From the NCBI RefSeq assembly GCF_964355755.1, contig NC_092679.1, positions 680,001 through 744,000 on the forward strand: DNA of 64,000 nt, in the 5' to 3' direction. Source of the DNA: Antedon mediterranea (Eukaryota; Echinodermata; Crinoidea; Comatulida; Antedonidae). Shown here piece after piece: positions 12,901-24,900 of this stretch (the first letter of the stretch is position 1; each line of letters begins with the position of its first letter). The notes beneath the pieces are model-generated. The model saw only the letters and a program-made list of their open reading frames with translations, did not search any database and was not told the origin of the DNA. Position numbers and translations under genes: made by a program.

Positions 12901-15900
12901 ATATCAATTTAAGATACTATATTTACTGTAGGCTAACATATTACATTATTCATAATTTTTTACAATTAAATCATTTTAGAAATGCCTAAAGTAAAATTCA
13001 TAATGAAAGCTCGGCAAATTTGATACATATTATAGTTTAAGCATTCTTACACATATTTTTGTATAGCAAATTAATAATTACATATCTTCTTCATGTGTAA
13101 TCAATAAAGATTTTGACCTTTGGAGTTAAGCCTACTGAATATCATATACATATAGATTTTGGTATAGTATTGTATCAGTAACAGTGACGAGATACCAGAG
13201 AAAATTACAGTATAAGCAGGGAGTTGTTACTCCCTGGTATAAGTATATACTTAATTTGATTTGCTTAGATTTTAGATGAAGTATACTACAACACCTGTAT
13301 TGAAGTACTACCAGTAGGTGATGCTGATACCAAAGAAAATTCCAGTATCGGTACTTAATTGGATTATAATTAAGTATGCAATACAAAAGTGTGATGATTC
13401 CACTTATCTTTACTAAATAAATATATTTAATTAACCAAAGTTTTTAAGAATCATTTCTTTTTCATATACATCAACCAAATCATTTCAAAGGAAGAACTTT
13501 CAACGGTTCTAGAAAAACTGGAGATGGATTTTGCCTTTAATTAGAAACACAATAAGTCAATTAAATAAACAATGCATTCATTAGACATAACAAATGGCAA
13601 TAGCAATCCCTATGGACAAAGTAGTCAATGAAATTAATGAACAAGATATGCGAATTATCTAGTTAACTTGTAGTCTGTAGCTACTATCACATTACATACT
13701 CCCTTAATATCTGGGTCACTTTTATTCCCAAACTTTAAAATGAGTGTACAGTAATAACATTTGTTTTATTTAGTTAGTTTATTATTAGTTATAATAATTA
13801 TAAACCAGAATATTAAAAATAGACAATAAATATGTTTATGTTTCAATTTTTGTTCAAGAAATTATTAAAGCCACTATCAAACTTTATGTGACAAAATAAT
13901 GTGTCCATGGCAGTGATATGGCCAAATATGGCAGTGATATGCCCAAATATGGAAGTGATATGCCCAAATATGGAAGTGATATGGTCAAATATGGCAGTGA
14001 TATGGTCAAATATGGTAGTGATATGACATCATCATGTCCATATTTGGGCACATCACATTTTTTTGACACATAAAGTTTGATAGTGTAGACAAGGCTTTAG
14101 GCAATTAATTTTTTTCTAACAAAATTTTTTAATTAATTGTTTCCATTAATTACAATCTTCACACCTTCTAAGTTTCAATATAGTATTATAACAGTTTACC
14201 AACTGCCTACTTTGCTCTTCTGTTCGCTTATCATCACTTTATCGCCATAGAAACATATTATCTACATTTCAATCTACAGGGGATATGTGGTATCCTAGCA
14301 ACATGACAAAGAAGATTAATTATTTATATAAGTATAAAAGGATGTAAAGTGGCTAAGTTTGACAACAGATAGTTTAACAAGTCAATATGATAGCTACAGG
14401 CAATTATACCAATGACTGTACAATAATCCTACAATACACATTATTCGGAATGTTTATATTTTGCAAAGAAAAGGATGAATAAATTTCATACAGTATATAT
14501 TATTTTATTTCAAATATTTGAAACTATAAAAATGAAAATACATTTTGTTGCTAATATAACTAGACCTGCTAATTTCTGTAATTCAACTTCTTATAGAATA
14601 ATTTTTTGGGAAAAATGTGCTTACTGCACTTATGGTGGTTGAGTTGTTAGTTTATATATTAAGACTAGTGGGGAAAAGAGTAAATATCAAGCCTCAGAGT
14701 ACTAGATATTATATATTAAGAGTAGTGGGAAAAAGAGTAAATATCAAGCCTGAGACTACTAGATATTATATATTAAGACTAGTGGGGAAAAGCGTAAATA
14801 TCAAGCCTCAGAGTACTAGATATTATATATTAAGAGTAGTGGGAAAAAGAGTAAATATCAAGCCTGAGACTACTAGATATTATATATTAAGACTAGTGGG
14901 GAAAAGAGTAAATATCAAGCCTGAGAGTACTAGATATTATATATTAAGACTAGTGGGGAAAAGAGTAAATATCAAGCCCGAGAGTCCTAGATATTATATA
15001 TTACGACTAGTGGGGAAAAGAGTAAATATCAAGCCTGAGAGTCCTAGATATTATATTAAGACTAGTGGGGAAAAGAGTAAATATCAAGCCTGAGACTACT
15101 AGATATTATATATTAAGAGTAGTGGGAAAAAGAGTAAATATCAAGCCCGAGACTACTACCGTACTAGATATTCTAAAGAAGAGAAATAAAAGAGTACATA
15201 GCATATTTAAAAACAATTATTACAGTGAATGAAAATTACATTATAAATCAACTTAAATATTATGTGCAGTTTTGATACATTCTATCTTATTGTTAATGAA
15301 ACCTCTCATCAACAGAATTAGGTCAAGTTATATTGTAATTTCTTAGAATTGGGTCAATTTGATCGGGTAATTATCAGATAAGTAAACACAAAAATTAATT
15401 AAGTTAGCCAATTAAACGACTAGACAGTAACCGTGGGATGCAACATAAGTAGTGCCACCTAGTGACCAAAATCATTTTTTTCTTATAAACTTTATTTGCA
15501 GACTGTGATTGCAATCTGCAAGAAAAGATGAGGGAATGAAGGCAAAGTGTTGCTACTGCAAGAAAAGATGAGGGAATGAAGGCAAAGAGTTGTTAATGCA
15601 AGAAAAGATAAGGGAATGAAGGCAAAGAGTTGTTACTGCAAGAAAAGATAAGGGAATGAAGGCAAAGATTTGTTACTGCAAAAAAAGATAAGGGAATGAA
15701 GGCAAAGAGTTGTTACTGCAAGAAAAGATAAGGGAATGAAGGCAAAGAGTTGTTAATGCAAGAAAAGATGAGGGAATGAAGGCAAAGAGTTGTTACTGCA
15801 AGAAAAGATGAGGGAATGAAGGCAAAGAGTTGTTACTGCAAGAAAAGATGAGGGAATGAAGGCAAAGAGTTGTTACTGCAAGAAAAGATGAGGGAATGAA

Positions 15901-18900
15901 GGCAAAGAGTTGTTACTGCAAGAAAAGATGAGGGAATGAAGGCAAAGAGTTGTTACTGCAAGAAAAGATGAGGGAATGAAGGCAAAGAGTTGTTAATGCA
16001 AGAAAAGATAAGGGAATGAAGGCAAAGATTTGTTACTGCAAAAAAAGATAAGGGAATGAAGGCAAAGAGTTGTTACTGCAAGAAAAGATAAGGGAATGAA
16101 GGCAAAGAGTTGTTACTGCAAGAAAAGATGAGGGAATGAAGGCAAAGTGTTGTTACTGCAAGAAAAGATGAGGGAATGAAGGCAAAGAGTTGTTACTGCA
16201 AGAAAAGATGAGGGAATGAAGGCAAAGAGTTGTTACTGCAAGAAAAGATGAGGGAATGAAGGCAAAGAGTTGTTACTGCAAGAAAAGATGAGGGAATGAA
16301 GGCAAAGAGTTGTTACTGCAAGAAAAGATGAGGGAATGAAGGCAAAGAGTTGTTAATGCAAGAAAAGATAAGGGAATGAAGGCAAAGATTTGTTACTGCA
16401 AAAAAAGATAAGGGAATGAAGGCAAAGAGTTGTTACTGCAAGAAAAGATAAGGGAATGAAGGCAAAGAGTTGTTACTGCAAGAAAAGATGAGGGAATGAA
16501 GGCAAAGAGTTGTTACTGCAAGAAAAGATAAGGGAATGAAGGCAAAGAGTTGTTACTGCAAGAAAAGATGAGGGAATGAAGGCAAAGAGTTGTTAATGCA
16601 AGAAAAGATGAGGGAATGAAGGCAAAGAGTTGTTACTGCAAGAAAAGATAAGGGAATGAAGGCAAAGAGTTGTTACTGCAAGAAAAGATGAGGGAATGAA
16701 GGCAAAGCGATAATGGAGGTACATGCTAATCTATACAATTAAAGTAAATGCTACAATGAAATTCTGTAATTGGTGAATACACTGTTGTTGGATATGAAAG
16801 ACTAAAATAAATAAAAATATGCATACAATAGGTGGAATATATTATGATGGGCAAAGCACCAACTGCTTTAGATCAATGCTTATGATGGGCAAAGCACCAA
16901 CTGCTTTAGATCAATGCTTATGATGGGCAAAGCACCAACTGCTTTAGATCAATGCTTATGATGGGCAAAGCACCAACTGCTTTAGATCAATGCTTATGAT
17001 GGGCAAAGCACCAACTGCTTTAGATCAATGCTTATGATGGGCAAAGCACCAACTGCTTTAGATCAATGCTTATATTCATACACCTACAGTACCTTCAAAT
17101 ATGTTCTCGCTTAAACTGCAACATTAAAACCATAATTCTTTGAACTTGCTACTAAACTATGAACTATGTAGTACCACAGTTGAAATATATATCAATGAGC
17201 TTGGATTGAATTCTTGTATGTTGCTGTAGGCATAAGAACCATCTCCCACTGGTACTTAAGTATAACTGCATCAAAACTAAGCCATTAACCTTACCCAGCT
17301 ACAATACTGTTAGATTGTGACAAGAAATATAATACTCTACTCTACTTAAGCGGCAAATGATATGGAAAGATGAACTTTTACTTTAAAATAATACACTGAC
17401 AAAAATTATCTGCTTATTAAAAAAATAATGTTTTAAAGCATACATTAATTAGAATAATTGCCCTTTTCACTTTATTAAATTGACCGCGATTTAATTTTGC
17501 CATTTTTTATATAATGAGATCAATTAAAACAAGAATAATGAAATTACATTACAAGCAGGAATGATAAACATTTTGTGTTGAAAGTTGATTTAATATGGCA
17601 GTGATAACAAATGATTTTAAATGATGAAAATAATTGACTACAAAAAGAAAATATTGATTACTACAGTATCACATTCATCTTAATATTCTTAAGAATTGAT
17701 TTGCATGCAGTTTTGTAACACCAAACTCTTGTAAATTAAACAGGCCCATAAAATATCAAAGGTCGTGTTCGTACGGTGGTTAAAATAAGCGCTTAATTTC
17801 ACCCATGCCTCGGGTTATAAATTGAGCGTTGTTCGTACTTGAAATATTTAACCGCTTAAAAGCTTAATCGACGAATCACAAACCGGAAATTACGTTTTAA
17901 GGTCAGTTGTCTTTACAACCTACGACCCCATTTTCGCACGCTAGTTTCGTGTTGTATATTTTTACTCGCGATCTTTCTTTACAATAACAATTACTTGCTA
18001 CCTTTTACACTGCTTATCCTTGCGACAAACCTTATGCCTCTTAACGCCGATAATCCTGGCGAAATATGCCTTCTCCTGACGACCATTATTTTACTCATTG
18101 ACGAAGAATTTGAGCCCAATGTTAACGACGGAAACACCACCGACCAGCTAGGCCTACTAAGCGGGGTGTATTCCTAAAGCGGTCTACACCAACAAGGACA
18201 GCACCAGCTGACGATCGCTCTCGAAGCGTGTATGGAAGAGCTTCGTAGGAGAAATGACGGGCCTCCTAGGCAGCGAACGTTTGTCAAAATTTGACACATT
18301 GCCTCTATCGGAGATTTATTATCCTCGAAGGCCGAGTATAATTGGATTATCGCTGAAATAACCTGCAAATTTGGTGAACATTTTGCCTCGAATTTTTTGT
18401 AGCCCGAGGCAAAAGTTAATTGGATCACGCGAACGGAAATCGGGAATAAGCTGGTATTTTCAACCCCTACGAACAGGCCCAAAGATTATGCAAACAGGAA
18501 AGGAGTTAAAATCAATGGGATTAAATGAATGAATGGTGAATGCATTCAATGCCTTCAGAAAGGCTGTACTTGCTGACCATTAGACATTTCTCACTTCACT
18601 GACCACTAGGATTCAGTTAACGTATTGTGAAAGGCTGTGAAGTTATACCTACCTGCTGACCATTTTACTGACTCTAAGCTACTTTTATCTCAAATCATGG
18701 CAATCTATTAATGTATGAAAGACATATTGACCCTAAAAAACAATTGTTTACAATATTGCATTGCTTAGAAATAGTATGTCATTTTAATATCACATACTGT
18801 ATTCACTTGCGTAGTAATAGTATGTCATTTTAATATCACATACTGTATTCACTTGCTTAGAAATAGTATGTCATTTTAATATCACATACTGTATTCACTT

Positions 18901-21900
18901 GCTTAGTAATAGTATGTCATTTTAATATCACATACTGTATTCACTTGCTTAGAAATAGTATGTCATTTTAATATCACATACTGTATTCACTTGCTTAGAA
19001 ATAGTATGTCATTTTAATATCACATACTGTATTCACTTGCTTAGTAATAGTATGTCATTTTAATATCACATACTGTATTCACTTGCTTAGTAATAGTATG
19101 TCATTTTAATATCACATACTGTATTCACTTGCTTAGAAATAGTATGTCATTTTAATATCACATACTGTATTCACTTGCTTAGAAATAGTATGTCATTTTA
19201 ATATCACATACTGTATTCACTTGCTTAGAAATAGTATGTCATTTTAATATCACATACTGTATTCACTTGCTTAGTAATAGTATGTCATTTTAATATCACA
19301 TACTGTATTCACTTGCTTAGTAATAGTATGTCATTTTAATATCACATACTGTATTCACTTGCTTAGTAATAGTATGTCATTTTAATATCACATACTGTAT
19401 TCACTTGCTTAGTAATAGTATGTCATTTTAATATCACATACTGTATTCACTTGCTTAGTAATAGTATGTCATTTTAATATCACATACTGTATTCACTTGC
19501 TTAGTAATAGTATGTCATTTTAATATCACATACTGTATTCACTTGCTTAGTAATAGTATGTCATTTTAATATCACATACTGTATTCACTTCAAACCAAAA
19601 ATTTGAATGGAACAAAAATTATTTACCTGAAAGTTAACAGAAATTAAATGGGTTTTTGGTTATTTGATTAAATGAGTACAGCAGTATACATTAATATTCT
19701 TTCTGTGACATCGAGTATGAAGCGTCTGACATCGGGTATAAAGCGTCTCACATACGCGCAGAGCCAAAATCGCATCTTGGACTTGCACAGTGTATGGACT
19801 CTTTCTGTGACATCGGGTATGAAGCGTCTCACATAGGCACAGAGCCAAAATCGAATCTTGGACTTGCACAGTGTATGGACTCTTTCTGTGACATCGGGTA
19901 TGAAGCGTATCACATAGGCACAGAGCCAAAATCGAATCTTGGACTTGCACAGTGTATGGACTCTAACCTTACGGTTTTTATTAAATGTATCATTTCATGC
20001 TATCATTATAAATATATAACTTTTAAACTATTGCATTCCTCTTTTTTCATTCCATCCATTGGTGAAAAGGGAGGATACTACATTTTCCTCCCCTGAGTTT
20101 ATAGCCTCTCTACTCCAACACAAATAAGAACACAAATTAATTAACATCATATCTAGAATTTTAACTGAAAACAAATATGGTTAATACTGAATTCAAGCAT
20201 CTTATTTTGTAAATATACCTGTATTTAAACTACTTTAAACACTTACTTTTAATTGTCACAAATGTACTTGTATGTATATAATATATTCATCACTGAGAAT
20301 TTAAATAAACGTGAGAAGAACTCACACAAGACAAAAAAAAAATATTCTTTCTTTTTATTCTAGTGAAATCATTATTTTTGTTCCCTTTTTTAAAAGTGAA
20401 AAATAGCCTATCCAAAGTCTGATTTTAAATAATAATCTTCATTTTTCATCCTTTTGTGGAGACAATGCATCTTTAATACAACGTATGTTATCATCATATA
20501 TTTTGATATAATGATGCCGTGAATGGCATTTGCATGTTAAATTATATCAATGTTATTTGCAGGTTTTGTCGTAGTGTACACATATCATGTCTCAATCATC
20601 CAATATAAAACTGTGAGCTATTATAAATTAAATTTAATATAAAAAAAACTTAATAGATTTATTATTTAAATAATGTTACACTTCAATATAAAATATTCAG
20701 TTTTGGTTTTACCTTCAATTAACCATTTTAACTGAAATTATGTAAATTTTTCAAACATATTAATAGGTACCTTTGAGAGTTAATCATAATTGGTAACAAT
20801 ATTCAACTCTTCTGACTAGTGTGTTTATCTTTTAAAATACTAAATCAATATTCTATTCACCTGTTATTTAATTTATGATCCATTACATCAACTACTTGTT
20901 CCCAAGATGATGATAAATTAAGGTGTTACAATGTGCAATGCCCATACTAAAACATTTGCTATTTCTGTGCTATAACATACAGTATCTGTAAACAACATTA
21001 CTAAAATATTTTTAAATAATACTCATTAATGAAGTACTAAGATAACATAGACAATAAAGTGCTCTGAGCACACAACACCTCATCAACCCGCACTTATGGC
21101 AAACATGGCGTGTAAGCCACAACTTTAATTAATGACTGTACGATAAATTATCATACAAACCTCCTGGTTTCCTGAGACCCGATTTCATCATTTTATCATT
21201 TTCTTGATTTATTGTACATACTGTACTATTATATTATTGTGATTTGATGAATACATTTATTTTATTGTATTGTAGTTCTCATACCACTTTCCATGAGAAG
21301 AGTGAAGGATAGGTAGCAGAACTAACGGTTCAAGGAATATCTGGGGCAGGACAGGCTCTCTAAAGACCAAATAATTTCTTTCTATTTTTAATGAGGGCTT
21401 AACTAAGTATTAGGCATGGTACAATATATGTTATTGTAAATGAACCAATATGAAAATGAAGTCTGGTTCCTATGGAAAATGCAAGTAAAACAATGATTTA
21501 AATATTCTTTCCTCCTTTTTTTTGTAGATTATATTGAAGTTTTTTCCTAATATTTTTCATCACATTATACAACATACTGCTATAAGAAATGAGAGGTATA
21601 TTAAAACAGTCACTTGGCATGCTGCTAAAGCTAAGATGAATCTGTTCTCTATTATTCTGTCATATTTGTCTAGACCATTCATTTAACTGAACATATCAAC
21701 TCTACATTTAAACTCTACAAGTAAAATGATACTGTATCTTTTTAGTCTTTGCTATCTTAAGCTTCTGTTTCTCCTATATTCTCACTATCAATTAAACTAG
21801 TCCAAAGGACGGGCACCATGTACTGGAATTATTTAGTGAATTCATGAGGAATTCTGTGAAACAACCAGATTTTTATGTAAATGAGAATTTATTAAATGTG

Positions 21901-24900
21901 GCATTCTGCCATTGCAAAGAAATTGATTCAAGAAATATGGTTTTGCAAGAAATGCCATGCTAACAAAATAGATTAGGAATAGCCGAATAGTTAAATTTAA
22001 AGGAGAATTAAAAGGTACCCCTCAGCATGAATGGCACGTATGTGGTCATGCAGTTTAGGAAGAGATAGAGGAGAAATTATCAGGTTAGTTTTATTACTAT
22101 TATACCATTATTCAGGTTCCTTCAACTTCATAAATATCCGTATGGTAACCAAATTTATTCTTCTTCTAACCAAGCAAACAACTAGATACGGTAAGACAAT
22201 CATATATATTTCAAATTTGTACATGAATACTTCTGAATTGTGTCCACACACCGTACAAATATGTCCATAATATAATATTCACAATTTGGTAATAACACTC
22301 TCTTCACATGGCATTATACTACAAATACTATTGAAAATTACAGTATAATATTCAAACATGATCTTAACTTGAGTTCACACACAACAAGTCTCTTGCCTTA
22401 ATCTACATGATCTTAACTTGAGTTCCCACACAGTAAGAAAGTCTCTTGTAACATGTATGCACAGTAACCCATTTTGGCCCCTAGACCACCTATACTAATA
22501 TCATATTCATAATACATTGCAGTTACATGTAGGAATGAAACACAACCAACCCCACCAACCACAATGGTTCAAGTATCCAAATTAAACAACAACCTATTAT
22601 TCAATATTTGCCCATTAGTTAATTTTGCATCCTTGTTAAGTTTCAGTTTTGTTTTCAGGTCATTAAACATTAGTCTTTCCTTAAGTACAAACTTAGTATA
22701 GGTTTCTTTGTTCTCATCTTTTGTTTTACTGTATAACAGGTTGTGTTGAGAATATACATTTAAGGGTTTATTTATTGTTGCTGGTCTGAATGGATACTGA
22801 AATACTAGTAATATTATAAATTCCAGGGAGTGGTTTTTCATACAAAACAATTTTATCTTAATAAATTTTCAACATGATCATCCTGTTTCTAATTTGGGGT
22901 TTATCGTTAATTAATTACCGTTTATCTTCTGGTATAATACCACACCCTAGAACACAAAATTGGGCCGACTTTGGTGGGTGGGACTACTGTATACCTGGGG
23001 AAAGCCTGGTTCAGGAAAAAAATAAATGGTAAGCATTTTTTGTAAAAACTCATCTGAACTGGCTAGAGAGAGGCCTACTGGAAGTCCAAATTAAAAGTCA
23101 ATACTGGGACTATACCCGGGGTATAACAGGTGTCCTTATCTGCTATTTTATTATTATTTTTTCTATCTTGTAAATGAGCAACTTCCTTTAAGTATAAATT
23201 AAGGTTTGTTTATACTAGGATGCTGCTAATATTAAACCTAAACCAGGTGTTTGATGACCAATGATATCCTCTTTGTGTTTATTTTATTAATAAAGCAAAG
23301 GTTGGTATAAGCAGGACTCTCTTATCTCAAGCAGTGTTAAACAGCTTTCAATTATTTTTATAGCTTAATGCTTAAGGATATAGTGTGTTGTCACTCTGAT
23401 TATTTACTTTAAAAACTGTAATTGAAAGAAAAAAATTGTCAACTGTAAACCCATTGTCTGCTTCTGGTTTTTGGTTAAATATTTCTAGACTTATTGTGAC
23501 ACCATCCACATTTATAAATATTTAAAGATTTATTAAGAAAATTGTATTATTACTGTATTTGTGGAAAAAAAACAGTGAACGTGAAATCATTCTTCTTCTT
23601 TTTCTCTATTTTTAAATTTTTTTTTTCAACTAATAGTAAAAATGAATTATTCAAAGTTTGATTGTATTTATTCTTGTTATTCCTGTTTTTAGGCACAACA
23701 CTACATGATCTTAAAATAAAATTATGTTTGATATTTGATATAATCTGTTGTTCACATTCCAAATACTATGATGGCTGCTTTATTTGAGAATAGATGAATA
23801 TCAAGATCTCTTGATAAAGAATTACAATGAAACTAAAATCTGTATCTGAAGGGAATGATGTAATATTGACTCAGTACAACTACAGGTAATATAAGTAAAT
23901 GAGATTAACATGAATGATAAATATTCCTAACAAATACTCTGATTGATTACTTAAATGTGTGGTATAAATGTCATGACTGTTTAAAACATAAAACACAAAT
24001 TACTAAATGTATCTGTAAAATTAATAACTGAAATCAAAATGAAATGCAATGCCAGCAGAATTTGATGTTTGTCTTTATAGACTGGTAGATTTCAATCCAT
24101 TTATTTATACTCAATATTTCATATTTCATGAAGAATTAATGAGGTCTCTGAACGTAATAATATCAACAAGCAGAATAGTTAAATGGAAACCAAATAATAT
24201 GCAGTAACTACATTTCAATCTATTAAAAATGATTTGTTATAAGTACAGTGAGTTTATAAATAATGTCTAATGGACTAATTAATGAAAGAAAAACCTACTG
24301 TACGGTCTACCTAAAGCTCTATCTACGCTATTAAATTTATGCGACAAAAAATGTGGTGTGCCCATATACTGTATAGACATGATGATGTCATATCACTACC
24401 ATATTTAAGCATATCACTACTATATTTAGGCACATCAGACTTTTTTTGTCTAAGTATTTTGATAGTGTAGACAGAGTTTAAAACAGTTTATCTCCGCCTA
24501 GTAGGAGGTTATATTTTTGCAAGAGATACAGTATATGTGTGGGTGTGGGTGTGGGTGTTAGCAGGATAATGTCAAAACTAAAAGACGAATCTTTACGTAA
24601 ATTTAAACCACAGAAAGATATGTGGTCACAGACGACTGCATTAAATTTTGCAGGCAATCTGCACTTGCTACTAATTTACAAATTTTAGGCTGTACGTAAA
24701 AACTACATGACGGATCTTTATCAGGATTCTTGATTCTCTTTTAACTCCTGACAGAGGTTTCAACTCTTTGCTCTTGTTTTTAAATGTTTTATTATAGAGT
24801 AGGTACATCTCTGACCAATAGAGGTTTATTTATGAATACCAACAACAAAAACAAATTAGTCATCAAACAATGTTTTATTTACTATTACAGTTAGTATTAT

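Noticed and set aside
13884-14069. 61-residue minus-strand frame with ISLPYL repeats
   Set aside because: It lies wholly inside the expanded MITE copy and reflects the 20-bp internal repeat.
14617-15093. 158-residue repetitive open frame on the plus strand
   Set aside because: The 57-bp tandem unit is a multiple of three without a stop. There is no start context, splice site or homology.
18174-18482. 102-residue minus-strand open frame
   Set aside because: It lies within the inverted-repeat element, antisense to the more protein-like decayed plus-strand frame, and has no recognised motif.
15518-19589. CRISPR-like regular repeats
   Set aside because: The arrays are head-to-tail units without unique spacers, in an intron-bearing animal genome. 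They are minisatellites.
19660-20096. Overlapping open frames on both strands
   Set aside because: They arise from the 81-bp tandem repeat, whose period is divisible by three.
22569-22850. 93-residue minus-strand open frame
   Set aside because: AT-rich composition, no recognisable motif and no splice support. A chance frame in an intron.
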